Shown: positions 43,581 to 54,842, numbered from the stretch's first letter. The stretch: 64,000 nt of DNA from Spirometra erinaceieuropaei (GCA_902702965.1 CACRXP010000381.1:128836-192835); one strand, 5' to 3'. Numbers and translations are program-made. Notes: generated by a model not told the origin, from the sequence alone.

Positions 43581-43790
43581 CAAGTGATCCACACTTGGGG
43601 TTGGGTATGACTGGCTGATGACGGCTAACAAGCCAGAATTAACCATTCCGGTCTCCCTTGTCTTTGTCGGTATCACCTTATCTACCTATATCACTAGTCG
43701 CTGAGCGACTGCCTGCGAGGGTTTAAGTATGAGCCCCAAGGCACAACAGAAGGAGCATGTTCTGTAACCTGATCGGTGAGCGGCCATCTG
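43581..43790 (+). repeat. tRNA-derived SINE, copy 5 (right half of inverted pair)
   Basis: Starts within 'aagtgatccacacttggggt', then 'tgactggctgatgacggcta', 'cccttgtctttgtcggtatc' and the tail 'ccccaaggcacaacagaagg'. The head is lost at the junction with copy 4, giving a head-to-head inverted pair. Confidence 0.75.
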
Positions 43791-44485
43791 TCATAAACCT
43801 AGTTTTTTTGGATGACATGTCATTAAATTACGCGCCTGGACGTGCGGCATATTCGCGCAGTTTCCGAGGATTTCACTTCACTCCCGCTGCCAATCGAAGC
43901 CTCTCAAGCATTACATTTATCCACTGGCGAAATCATCAAATATTCCTAGCGGCTGGTTGCACTGTCAACAACGCTTGTGCTGACAGACAACTAAAATAGT
44001 AACTCCTTCCCGATATGTCTTAAACTCCTCAAGGAGAATGAATATCACTTATTTTTATAACGCTTCACAGACATTTTGTCTTCCAGTTGCAACTGAATGC
44101 AAAGTATTGAAATTATCCGTTATTATCACTGTTGCTTTAATTAAGCAGTCAGTTCATTTTCAAGGTGTAGCATGCTTAAATTTCTTTTTTCTAACTAGAC
44201 AAAATCTAGTGAAGAAGATACAAAACATTTTACAATTTGAAGTTAGCTTTGTCGAAGTGGCTTGGAGGATTTGAATATTGTCTGCAAAACTGTGCATATC
44301 AGAAATTCACTGACTGGACATCACAAATGCGTCCCAGTATGCAAACATGCAGTAGAGTGTGTCTGTTAAAGCCGAGAACGAGCGTTTTTGCACGGCCGTC
44401 TCCTGTCAAACTCCTCAAGCCGATCATCTATGGCATTATGGTATTAGGGGTTTCAACTCGTTTTCAGATATTTAACATGCCAATA

Positions 44486-45475
44486 TATAGTCCAGGGATT
44501 GGCGGCTAGAGTAAGACGCATCTGCTCACCTAAAGCTATTGAAGAAGAACTTCAACAGCTACGGAGCACACCTCGGGAGAACGGATATCCAGATAGGTTT
44601 ATCCTCCGAAATATTGGGAAACGCGTCGAAAAGCCCACTGTTGCGACTGCGGAATAGAAAGATTTATTCATAAGATTGCCTTTTGCAGGAGACGCAGAGA
44701 GCGAATTAGTCCGACGGCGCTTAACTACAGCTGTCACGAGAGCATTCCCCGCGGCGAATTTACGCGTATCTTTCACAAACTCTCCCCTCCTACGTTTGGG
44801 AGGTAAAGACAGACTACCGTTGGAGGCCACATCAATGTGCATTTATTCATTCATTTGCTCCTGTGGAGCAGGATACATCGGCCGCACAACGAGACGCCTG
44901 GTAAAGAGGGTGCGTGAACATATGTCGCCTGGCTAGACAGAGGTGAGACCCGGTCGATTTCGAGTTCTATTCTCGCACATTTAATCGATACGAACCACCG
45001 AGTCGATGCCAAGAAAGCATTCCAGGTTGTCTACCGGACACCAGCATGCTTCTCCAAAGGCCTACGCCAACGGATACTAGCAACGGCCGAGGCAGTAGCT
45101 ATACGGTTAGCAATCCGGTGTTATGCTGTCAGAAAACTCTGACACAAGCGCTTTCTCTGCCGTGGCCAACGCCAACCCCAAGTGATGAAGCCATGCCGCC
45201 TTAAATCCCTAATCACGATGATGGGTACTCCGTGTACTCAATCCAAGAACCTCACTCAAAGATTCTCTTTCCCCCCTCCCCTAGCTCTGACGACTAACAC
45301 CCGCTGACATTGTCATGCGAGCAACGTGGGGATGATGAGTGTTAATGACTCAATAGCCCTTGAGAAATCTATAAACTGTTGATTTTGTACATTTTCAGTT
45401 CATCATGTAATTGTATTGGCCTGACGAAGAATTACCGAAAACGCGTAATCGCCAACTTGACTTTTCAAATATAGA
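44486..45475 (+). pseudogene. PLE C-terminal fragment with GIY-YIG endonuclease
   Basis: Forward blocks follow the PLE order. They are: the end of the polymerase thumb ('AIEEELQQLRSTPRENGYP', ~44535-44590); linker ('NSPLLRLGGKDRLPL'); the GIY-YIG endonuclease ('CIYSFICSCGAGYIGRTTR' then 'RLVKRVREHM', ~44835-44930); and 'HLIDTNHRVDAKKAFQVVY' with 'GLRQRILATAEAVAIRL' (44975-45110). The endonuclease nicks the target for retrotransposition. A stop follows EHMSPG, and other stops and frameshifts are present. The 3' untranslated region runs to ~45470. It interrupts duplication block B and lacks the reverse transcriptase core. Confidence 0.85.
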
Positions 45476-45930
45476 TTTTTGCCGAAGTATAATCGGTCGA
45501 GATAATTTAAAATAACGCGTACTTTTGAAGTTGAATTTTAAAAAAATACTTCAGATTATGTAAATACGCATCGCGGTTATTCAAACTTATATGATTTCTA
45601 AAAACATATGAGGATTAAAATAAAGGTGTTAAAAGATCGCGATTGAAACTCGCTTCAAATAAAGTACTTTTCTGTCACTTATAGGTCATTTGGAAATAAA
45701 TAAATGGCAGGTTAATTACATACTGCCATAATTCAGTAAACCAATTAATGACGGCAAATAATATTAGTCTACTCAAATATGTCGTTTGTCCACATCCCCC
45801 CAGCGAATTACATTACGTCGCGCCTTTCACAATATGAAGAAAGCACTGTTTATGAAGGATGGCTAACAGACTTGCTAGACAGTAAATAAGACGCAGTCAC
45901 ATCAGGTGCTCTTCGATAAAACCCCTCAGA
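45476..45930. other. No recognisable feature
   Basis: About 450 bp of very AT-rich sequence between the PLE fragment and the next block B match. Confidence 0.4.
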
Positions 45931-46799
45931 GGCCGCTCGGAAATTGTAAAACCTGAGACAAATTAGTTCGCGCAACCGTTTCCCACAATACTGCAAACAA
46001 ATTACCTGCTGCCAGGATTTGCCCAACCGACTACTGATTGAAAAGAATATTGACGTATTCAAACTAAAACGGGTCATTTGTCCATATTTCCGTCAGCAAA
46101 TTACATGAAGTTACGCCTTTTAACGTGTGACGAAGTGTTGTATATTGCGGAAGGCAAACTGACGGATTGATGTAGCAGACGTATGGGGCAGTAAATAAGA
46201 CACAGTTGCATCAGTTGCTCTCCTTCATCGCCAGCCATCAAGATATTTCTCCGAGTCAGTCAGAAGTAATGCAGAGGTCGAATCAACAGCTTGCCAAAAT
46301 TGCGGGGTCAAAGCTAACGGTAAAACGCAAGATGAGTCCAGGAGTGTGGGAGGTGTATCATTCGATGTGAACCAAATGTCGCGAATTAGTGAGTAAAGTA
46401 TGCGGCAGTCCTAAATGAGCTTTGAAAACGTAGAATTGCACTCTAAAGTCGATTTGGTATACTGTAGACCCATAAGTAGGGCTGGACAGGATGGTTGTAC
46501 GAGACTGGCATTATCCGGAGCACAGGCCTAAAAATTAAAAAAACGTTTCGTCGGTTGAAAAGCGTCTCAGAAGGAAATGCTCGAAATTGCAAGAATGAAG
46601 ATAATATCACGATAATACTCCATCACACATTAAACATTGACATTGGCATATCAGTCTCCTATATCGCTAGTCCTTGAGCGCTATGTTACGTGAGAGGATA
46701 CAAAAATACATAAACTGAGATATGAACTGTCTCCGTAATAGTTGTGTTTTATATGTTAACACTTTTGACTCTTGAGTAATCCGTTACTTTATATTCTGT

Positions 46800-47860
46800 C
46801 CACAGTGAATGCAGCTCCCTTTTACCCCAAATCTTGAACTTCAAGAAGCAGCAGATATGCCGTGCTTATTGCCAAGAACGGTATTATACTGCTTTTGGAG
46901 AGGGCAACTGATCTTGCCGGCCATCAGACAATCATGCACGGTGCAGCACTGGAGAACCGTTTCCACTAGTGGCCCGAAACAACGTCACAAAAAAAGGGTT
47001 AACATGGCTGCGGCCGCGGACTCAGTCCTCACCTAAGCAGAAACAGCCGGGAAGATGAAGAAACTTACTGGACACCAGGTATCGCCTCGCCTCTTAACTC
47101 ATACGCGGCGGGGACACATTTAAAACCGAATGTGATTCGCCGACGTATGATCAATGCTTTACCGTTGTACAGGACGGAATTTATCCAAAAACTTCCTGTA
47201 CAATCCTCAGTTTTGGCCTTATGTGAAACCGATTCAGTAACAACGCTATCACGCGATAGAAGTGCTCTACGGTAATGTTTAAAAGGAATTCAGGTTGCGG
47301 CATCTCGCATCGACCGACGCGTAAGTAGAGTCCAAGAAATGCCTTTGCCCAGATTACACTGGCTCCAAGAAGACGTTCCCACCTTCCATCGTGTACTTTT
47401 AAAAGCACACCACATTTCAGAATTGGAAACTAACTGTTTCGTGGTCTTAAATACCTAACTGCAGCCTCAGGCATCAGGGTCAGTTCGTCAATATGTTCCC
47501 CATAAAAACTTAAATGTGCAAGTCTCCTGCTAGATAAAACGGCAATGTCTTTTGTAGCTGCGTCCAATTTTACTGTTATTTTTCGGGATCTAGAGGTTAA
47601 GATGAATTTACTACTCCTACAGCGCAAACAGGATGAAACGACGAATCATCGTGCACATCCTCAAGCAATCAAATTTCTGGAGTTTTTTCACAGAATGTAC
47701 TTTACTTTCAAAACAAACATCTACTGACAGGTGATGTGCACAACAATAAATCGAACCATTTCTGGGCCTACAACGAAGGTTGCCTATAGGCGGTTGGAAT
47801 CACCGTTCTTACAAAACAACAGATCGAAATCCTGCAGATTAAATGTAAAGATACTTTTGC
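46800..47860 (+). repeat. Composite repeat R4, second locus
   Basis: Matches 27440-28350 in order: 'tcagacaatcatgcacggtg', 'cactagtggcccgaaac', 'cctcgcctcttaactcatac', 'ttttgtagctgcgtccaatt' and 'caggtgatgtgcacaacaat'. This shows R4 is interspersed and supports its unit structure. Confidence 0.55.
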
Positions 47861-48507
47861 CGCCGGATTTTAACATTGAAGTACCATCGGTCAACCCGTA
47901 CATAAAACTAACGACTGAGATAGGAGAAAACAGCCCAATGGGTCCTCGTAATTTCTCTGACAGCAGTAAAGTTCGGGATGGACTAAAACCCAAAACGTCC
48001 TTCAGATCGGTAAACGCGACTCAAACGCTGTCAGTGGCTTTGGTTGACGACCAACATTTCGTTGTACTATGATCACCAATGCATAGCATTTACTTATGGA
48101 TTCTGTCCCCCTTCTCTCCATTTTAGCGGTCGATGCTTTGTTGTTGCTATTTTCATTCCGTTTTTATTGCCTTTTCTGCTGCTTTCTCAATGAGTCAAAG
48201 CGTTCAAGACGGAGTTGTTCAACTTAAAATTGACCTTTCTATTAGTGGCCCATTATAATAGACAAACATGCATGTCGCATTTTCAAACAACGAACCCGAA
48301 TATATAGCAAAAGTGGCTTTTTAATATGATTGGCACAAAAATGCGTTTGATGAAAAACTGCGGTTTAAATTCATCGACCCGAAAATATGTCCATTGTTAC
48401 GGCTGTCTTCGGACCTGTTCTGAACTTGAAAGTTTGGTAGAAGAGGAGTGGACATTTGAAGCTGTCCGGTCATTTATTGCGAAACTCGCAAATACCCGCT
48501 GTTCCTA
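47861..48507. other. No recognisable feature
   Basis: Open frames at 47731-48072 and 48326-48508 have no recognisable domain. Possibly R4 flank. Confidence 0.35.
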
Positions 48508-48656
48508 GCACTATCTGGCATCTCATGTTCGGGAAACACGTGCGTAGCTAAATTTTACGTGTTGTAACACTGGGTGTACGCCCAAGGTACATTGAGTAAG
48601 GACGGCATACAAAGAAGAGTTGCTTATTTCAAAGAACAACAGTGTTTGGCAGAACG
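48508..48656 (+). repeat. Direct repeat, left copy (~145 bp)
   Basis: 'cggcatctcatgttcgggaa'-type start, then 'ttttacgtgttgtaacactg', 'ggtgtacgcccaaggtacat' and 'ttgcttatttcaaa'. Nearly the same at 49245-49392, about 740 bp downstream. Confidence 0.75.
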
Positions 48657-49152
48657 GATGGCGGTTAGATTGTAGTTGGTAGCCCTCCCGGTACCGAAAA
48701 CTCCCAGCTACCTGTCTTACGGAACTGGTGGTAATAGGGGCTATGCGGGTGGAGCAGATGAGTGGACGCGTAAATGGCGCTGGTAGTGTATGCCTGGAAT
48801 TGAGGTTCCTGACAAAGTATAAGCCTAATTTAAATAAGGTGAAATATGCAAGGAGGATATAGAAATAAGCATGGATAATTAGTACGGTATGCGGAATAAA
48901 TGCATTCTTGCCCCAGCTTGGAAAGAATAGCAAGTGAAGGCGAACAACCAATAGGAAGAAGGCAGCGTGTCTTAAGGTCATTCCGCAGTATGTGCGATAG
49001 TACTCTAACCGACAGAATGGACATGAGAACACGAGAGTCAAACAGCAGCACGCAGGACGGCATAACGCAAGCGGGGTAAGACTTTCATGCGAAAAATATG
49101 TTTGGGCGATAGAGAAAATCTGCAAATAATAGTGTATCGTCACTGTGGCCAT
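48523..49152 (-). other. 209-codon open frame, unassigned, hydrophobic
   Basis: The second-longest ATG-started frame in the window. It is rich in Leu, Phe, Tyr and Cys with possible membrane segments ('FFLLVVRLHLLFFPSW' and 'LIIHAYFYILLAYFTLFKLG', about residues 86-127). Its 3' end lies inside the left direct repeat, so its last ~45 residues are repeat-derived. No family recognised and no supporting splice signals. It may be a chance frame in a repeat interior. Confidence 0.2.
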
Positions 49153-49244
49153 ATCTAGGATTAAAACTGTGGCAGTAGTTGTTTGCTATACGTGAATGGT
49201 GTACTATACAACGTAAAGAGGAATCAGCACTCTGTCTATAAAGT

Positions 49245-49392
49245 TACACTATCCGGCATCTCATGTCCGGGAAACATGTGCGTAGCTATATTTTACGTGT
49301 TGTAACACTGGGTGTACGCCCAAGGTACATTGAGTTGAGACGGCACACAAAGAAGGATTGCTTATTTCAAACAACCACAGTGTCAAGCAGAA
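49245..49392 (+). repeat. Direct repeat, right copy (~145 bp)
   Basis: Partner of 48508-48656. The pair flanks about 590 bp, a layout compatible with a terminal-repeat retrotransposon in miniature or with a simple duplication. No clear primer-binding site or target duplication was established. Confidence 0.7.
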
Positions 49393-49457
49393 CAAATAGC
49401 TTTCCGAATTATTGGTCGACAGATATGCGCAGACAATGTAGAATATGTGTTTGATGC

Positions 49458-49569
49458 CGATACAAGCGAAAATGCGAGTTCCAGGAACTAAATGATCAGA
49501 AGAAGAAGCGATCGCTGGAACAATGGCTTTATAAAGCCATTGTTCCAGCGATCGCTTCTTCTTCTGATC
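49458..49569. mobile_element. 112-bp insertion with 14-bp target duplication and a perfect palindrome
   Basis: TATGTGTTTGATGC occurs immediately before (49444-49457) and after (49570-49583). The insert has 36 bp of leader ('cgatacaagcgaaaatgcga', 'gttccaggaacta') and then a perfect 76-bp palindrome (49494-49569; 38-bp arms, no spacer, centre CTTTATAAAG). The arm ('cagaagaagaagcgatcgct', 'ggaacaa') resembles the terminal ~40 bp of the hammerhead PLE ends, downstream of the ribozyme. The leader resembles, in reverse, the sequence just beyond the PLE end at 63193-63230. Confidence 0.75.
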
Positions 49570-49792
49570 TATGTGTTTGATGCTAGAAAATCACCGTGCA
49601 AAAGCTTAGCTTTACTCCCTTTCGGGACTTCACTGTCGAATACTCGATTTGCCTGAAAATAGGGAAATTCTTTTGGTTTCAGAATTATACTGCCTAATCC
49701 ACGGATAATTGGCAGACTGTATTGACTTTGGCTTTACCCGCGAATGTTCTTCCTTGTTAGGGGTCCCGAGGAACACGAAAAAAGTCTGGTAG

Positions 49793-50164
49793 TTACTGTG
49801 CAAAAATACAGAGCGCTTGCTTTTCGAATTTGATTTCAAATTTTCGCCCTCCGAGGAAGTAAGTTACTTCGAGATTTGGACTTGCTGTACGCTCTTCGAG
49901 CCTATCGGAATTAAGACTTAAATTCGACTCATCAATATCTTCCTCCCAACTAGTCTCCTGCAGCACATTCCCAGAACTCCGATTTCGGCCTTCCTCGTTT
50001 CTAATACTCGCAAGCCCAGAAAGTCGGATTATTTGAAGAACAATACATCCTAAACTTCTACGAAGGCTGAGTTGCTTTTTTACTATTAGACATTGTTTCA
50101 TCATCACCTCAAAGTATTTGTCTAAATTTCTGCTCTCGAAAGCTGCTCGACCATACCTTCCCAT
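49793..50164 (-). other. 123-codon open frame, unassigned
   Basis: ATG-started minus-strand frame with protein-like composition: charged and polar, with an acidic patch ('SWEEDIDESNLSLNSDRLEE', residues ~75-94) followed by 'NLEVTYFLGGRKFEIKFEK'. A possible donor 'CA|GTAACT' lies at its end. A second open stretch follows downstream in another frame (49630-49770). It could be an exon or part of an unrecognised mobile element. No family recognised. Confidence 0.3.
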
Positions 50165-50282
50165 TCAGCTAATAAAGTTACTTTCTACCGAAAGATCGTC
50201 ATAAAAGTCTTTCCTTCATACTTAAGCCTACGCTTTTTGTGTATATAGAAAAGCCGTCTGCACTAGTGTTCCAAAGTAACGC

Positions 50283-50358
50283 GCACTTGGGGTTCGAACC
50301 GGGAATCTCAGAAGCTAGAGCCTGCTCCGCCAACCCCTACACCACCGACGCACGGCTG
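50283..50358 (-). repeat. tRNA-like sequence (pseudogene or SINE head)
   Basis: Minus strand: A-box-like 'ggtggtgtaggggttggc' and B-box 'cccggttcgaacccc' 30-odd bp apart. The acceptor ends (GCGTCGG against CAAGTGCGC) do not pair fully, so not a functional tRNA. Confidence 0.5.
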
Positions 50359-50589
50359 GGCTGCACAGCTCAAAGTTTTGTTAACTCGTCACCGCAGGAT
50401 ATGGTAGGATATTCAAGTAATGGTTGACAAACGATAACCTACAAGATACAAGAGGAAGAAGTAAGAAATCTGAAGGAACTTACACACAAGACTATTTCTT
50501 CAGAGGACCGTCCGGTGTTATCTACGCAGGGGCTAATTCGGAGTAGAGCGAGAGCCATCTAGTGTAAAGAATCCCCGGAAAGCAATCAT

Positions 50590-51517
50590 GTGGTGAATAA
50601 GACAACTGCTATTAGTAGTCAAGTAGTGGCTTCCGATGAAAAAAAGAATAAAATGAAGGAGACGACACTTAACACCAAGGGGAAAAGTCGCCAGAATACG
50701 AAACAGCGTACATCAACCTTGCCCGAAAAGCAGTTGAAAAATGAAACGAATGTAAATGTGTCAACGGAAGAAGTGGAAGTAATGGGGCAGATGACGCCCA
50801 ACCTTAATAATCCTCAGACAGTGTGCTCATTTCCTGAGCCTAACTTAGAGGGATTATCATTTAGCTCAAAGACATATGGCTATGGACGCAGGGTGAAATT
50901 AACTGCCACCGCGAATTCCCATGTCAACAGAGTTGAGGATCGAGCTGAGGAAGCCTCTAATTCATGGGGGTCAAGCTCTCCACAGTGCCCTCTGATGGGA
51001 GGCATTGTTGATCGACTATGTAACTATTCACGATGCCTCAACAGGATCCGCGGACGAACTTCACGGGGACATAAATACCAATATGGCAGCCCCCTCCTCT
51101 TCTCCAGTCCACATCGACGAGGCCATAGGGCCAACCAACGACGTCCAAATCGCAGAAGACAGAGGAATGCTTAACAGGGACCACTGCATCATAATTCAGA
51201 GCCTCCCAGAGTCCTCCGCCAGAACCCCCAGGGAACGAGTCGCTGCTGACTTAGAGCAATTCCAGAAACACCTAAATGAAATGCTGCAACCAACAGAAGA
51301 TGTCACAGTCCTAAAGGCGTTTCGTCTTGGTAGCCGTTCAAATGCCGTTCCGAAGACGCGACCACGACCCCTAAAAATCGTCCTAGGTAGCGATGAGCAG
51401 GCGAAATTAATCCTTTCCAGGCGTTTTCGATTGAAGCATTCCCATAAAGGAGTGTTTTTTCAGCCGGACTACTCGCCTGCCGAGAGAATGAAACGCCGCG
51501 AACTTGTCCTAGAATAG
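50590..51517 (+). pseudogene. LINE first reading frame (ORF1-like protein)
   Basis: Two overlapping frames joined by a frameshift near 51000. The first part (50590-51174) starts with ATG and is lysine- and serine-rich ('SSQVVASDEKKNKMKETTL'). The second (51005-51517) has 'NRDHCIIIQSLPESSARTP', 'VLKAFRLGSRS', 'PRPLKIVLGS' and 'GVFFQPDYSPAERMKRREL', which I associate with the nucleic-acid-binding N-terminal protein of flatworm CR1-like LINEs. A TAG (51515-51517) replaces a sense codon after LVLE; the same frame then continues into the endonuclease region. Confidence 0.65.
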
Positions 51518-52480
51518 AGAACACGGCAAACGATTGGAGAAAAAATTGACAATCTACGAAGACCGGATTGTCAAACGGCATTCCGCTCCCCTCTGGGTCA
51601 AGCCGATCCGAATGACCGCACAGCTACCCCAGTGGCCCGTGTCGGGGTTGAAAACAAATCTCGCATGATTTCGAAACTCATATTCATGAATACCAACGCG
51701 CAAAGATTACTTTCAAAAGTGGACGAACTCCGTATCCATACCTACGACCTCCATCCAGACGTTATCTCAATAACAGAAACATGGTTGTCCGAACAGGTTG
51801 ATGATAGAGAGCTCATGCTCCCTGGATTTCCACTGTTCCGCCGAGACAGAGAAACCAGAAGGGATGGAAGGCATAGCAATATTTGTTAAAAATGGCTTAC
51901 ACGTTTCAGAAAAAACTGCCCAACTGACTTGTAGTACCGAAGCATTATGGCTGAATATAAGGACACCGGGCTATCAAAGTCTCGATTTCTTGGCAGTATA
52001 TCGTCCCCCGAGAAATGACCCTGACGCTGATGCCCAACTGCTGGAGGAGCTCTGATTATTTTCAATTCGGCCGACTACTCTCATCGTGGAAATTTTAATG
52101 CGCCTCACATAAACTGGAGCTCGGCCTTAGCCGACTGCTCTGAAGCAGCATTTGACCAGCAGCTACGAAGTACCTCCGACAACCTGCTTCTCACCCAACA
52201 CGTAATGTTTCCAACGAGAGTTCGAGAGGACCAACAAATGAACTGCCTCGATCTTGTGTTCACTAAGTCGTCTGACAACATCGACGTTGTGAATTGCCTC
52301 CCCACGTTCTCCCCGTAGTTCTCATGTGGGAATACACCTTATTCTCCCTACCTGCACAACCACTCGATTCCCGACCGAATATTTGGCGCGGCGATTTCGA
52401 GCAGATGAAAAAGGATCTTGTCCTATCGACTGGGCATTCACTCTCTCCGGCGATGTCAAAGAGGCTTGGTGTTAGTTCAA
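51518..52480 (+). pseudogene. LINE APE-type endonuclease region
   Basis: 'FMNTNAQRLLSKVDELR' and 'PDVISITETWLSEQ' (51685-51800) are the start of an apurinic-like endonuclease that nicks the target. The frame shifts near 51870, continues ('STEALWLNIRTPGYQSL', 'FLAVYRPPRNDPDA'), meets a stop at 52053-52055 and shifts again before 'RGNFNAPHINW' (~52088). Live elements have GDFNAP here, so a catalytic Asp is replaced by Asn. 'NCLDLVFTKSSDNIDVV' (52240-52290) is near the domain end. Clearly inactive. Confidence 0.8.
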
Positions 52481-52520
52481 AGAGTTAGTCCACAACCTCA
52501 TCTCCAACCACTGCCCAATC

Positions 52521-53753
52521 ATGTGCATAAGACTAACAAATAGATCTCACTGGTTGACTATGTCCTTAAAGAAGAAAGTTAACAAGAAGAGGAAGCTAAA
52601 GAAAAGATCTCTGACGGACCGGACGCCAAAATCCCTAAGCAGTTATAGGTTACAGAGAAATTGGATCAAAATTCTCATCGCGAGAGATCGGAGAGCCTTT
52701 GAAAAGAATCTTTTGAACCGTGCCACGATTAATCCCAAAATCCTTTACAGCTGCCTAAGACAGCGCACACGGAACAAAGATCCCGTCCCACTGCTGCAAA
52801 CGGCTGAGGGTGCGGAAATCTCCGATGACAAGGATAAGGCTGAACATTTCTCTCAGTTCTTCCGGTCAGTCGTGACAAGTGAACCTGATTTTTTCTCACC
52901 CACTTATGAATGCGACGAAACGCCTACCCTCGAAGCCGTCTTCGTCACCGACACAATTGTTCGGAATGAATTACTAAACCTAAAAGAATTAACCTCCTCA
53001 GGCCCTGATGTAATTCCGGCCAAGATGCTGAAGGAGCTGGCTCCCGAAATGTCCAAGCTGTTAACCTTGATCTTCCAAATGTCATTTGTTACTCGGTGCC
53101 TGCCCTCTGACTGCAAGTCCGCTACCATCACTCCGCTTTTTAAGGGTGGAAGTTGTGCGTCTGCAAATAACTACAGGCCAGTGAGTCTTACCTCCATCTG
53201 TTGTAAAATCATGGAGAAGATCATAAAAAAGGCCTTGATGGAGTTCCTCGAGCAGCACAACCTCCTCTCCGATGCCCAACACGACTTTCGAAGTGGTAGG
53301 TCCTGCCTCACGAATCTGCTCTTTACGCTCGAACGCTGGACCAAAGCACGCGATGAAGGCAATGTGGTGCACGCCATCTACATCGACCTCAAAAAGGCTT
53401 TCGACAGCGTTCCTCACCAACGTCTCTTGTACAAACTGCACAACGCTGGAATTCGTGGACGCCGTCTTGTATGGATCCACAGCTTTTTGGCTGGACGGTC
53501 CCAAATAGTGCAGGTCCGGCGTCAGCAGTCCTCAGATGTAAGCGTGGTGAGTGGCATCCCACAGGCCTCAGTCTTAGGTCACACGTTATTCCTCGTTTTC
53601 ATAAATGACTGCATCGAGGAGCTAGACTGTGATGTCATCCTGTTTGCCGACGACGTGAAATTGTGGAAAGTTATTCACAATGCGGCAGACGCAGCCCACC
53701 TGCAGTCCTCTATGAGATTGGATAACTGCTGGCATTCCATAATTCCTGGTTAA
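52521..53753 (+). pseudogene. LINE reverse transcriptase, 410-codon open frame, 3'-truncated
   Basis: The longest frame in the window. Basic N-terminus (residues 15-30, KKKVNKKRKLKKR), then the reverse transcriptase: 'LPSDCKSATITPLFKGG' (195-210), 'NNYRPVSLTS' (217-226), catalytic 'YIDLKKAFDSV' (287-297), 'GIPQASVLGHTLFLVFIND' (345-363; usual form GVPQGSVLGPLLF) and the catalytic FADD at 375-378. The palm Asp residues are kept, but G and P substitutions in the fourth block and loss of the thumb and C-terminal domain after residue ~409 make it nonfunctional. It is CR1/jockey-like in motif style. A relative of the missing 3' end is the separate insertion at 59894-60533. Confidence 0.9.
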
Positions 53754-53779
53754 GTCTGACGTTTTTTTGTACTGTAGGT

Positions 53780-54660
53780 TACATGAAACAGAAGTCGTTG
53801 CTATCTACTACTTGGAGGGTGCCAATGGAAGTATGCTAATTATACATATTTTTTTTATTGTCGTGGGACATTTAGCGTTTGTGCTATGGCATGGATTTTT
53901 AGTTTTGTTTGTTTATGGGCAAACGTTTCGAAAATTCTTATAACCTGATGGGTGTTTGCATTTCATTATCTGATCTGCGGAGTATTTCAGACTTTGCTAC
54001 GGACAAATATGCTAATTGGTTTCTTCCTTCTTCCTCGGCCGTAATTTTTGTCTGCGGGCTAGTAGATGAGATCGAGATAATCGTCTACATCCCGACCTCA
54101 GAATTTTAGTCTGTTATCTTTGTAGAGCAATGACTCCAACCGTCGATGGGCAGTCTCTATTGGGGGTTCAAATATCTGTCATTGTGGCGCATCTCACCTG
54201 CTCTGTCAAATGTGATGTACGTTTTGAGACAGAACCTCTTTTCTATTTGACGCTTTTTCGGAATACTGACGGATCTGTTTCTCCAATGCTGCATCGTGCA
54301 CGATTATCTTATCGCCAGCTGGATCAGTCGTCCTCTGCTAAAGTAGTTTAATACCGTTTTTGGTAATGAGCTCGTGGCCTCTGTAAATGTTTTGCACTCT
54401 GTTTTCTCCACTAGTTCCCACAGCGGTGGGAGACAACTACTTTTTTTCATTAATCGTCAACAATATTTTTATCACATACAGCAAAAGCATCGGTTTCAGA
54501 CAATGCAAGAGAACGCCTCAGCACGTGCTCATTTCCAAAGTTGGCAAAGACGCATTCGTAGGCTGCAGAAACTGGGTAAATGTTTGTCATTTCTTAAGTG
54601 GTTAAACTCGTCTGTCGGGCACTTTTCTGTGAGCGGTCCTCAGCAGCGCATGTGGTCGGC
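53780..54660 (-). repeat. Composite repeat R4, inverted copy
   Basis: Plus-strand marks are reverse complements of R4: 'aatttttgtctgcgggctag', 'cgcatctcacctgctctgtc', 'gatcagtcgtcctctgctaa' and 'gtaggctgcagaaactgg'. It directly follows the truncated LINE and may have inserted into it. Confidence 0.65.
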
Positions 54661-54842
54661 CGCCTTTCAGTTTGGCCCTTCAATCTATCATTTCGCATCA
54701 TTAAAATTTGGTTTCACGGCAAAAACACCTTATGGAATTCTATTCCGTCACATCTGTTGCAATGCAGTATCACAGCAAGTAGCGAGGATATCCATTGTAA
54801 CTTGTGGACAAATTACGATTAAACAAATGATCATAATCTGGA

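Larger units (their letters stand above)
37060..46620. repeat. Segmental duplication, block B
   Basis: Counterpart of block A (14400-21530). Order of matching segments: 37060-37760, 41040-41420 (one part inverted), 41490-41920, 43262-43415, 43893-44480, 45940-46610. Extra material in B is largely mobile: foldback element (39042-40058), PLE palindrome (42188-43023), SINE pair (43437-43790) and PLE GIY-YIG fragment (44486-45475). Confidence 0.7.

Noticed and set aside
45415..45465. Possible hammerhead at 'cctgacgaagaattaccga' in the PLE 3' region (also 42100, 55370 and 55640)
   Set aside because: CUGACGA is present, but no helix II closes before a GAAA, and the conserved part is better explained as a simple hairpin.
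50283..50358. Functional tRNA gene
   Set aside because: A and B boxes are visible, but the acceptor stem does not pair, so it is called tRNA-like only.
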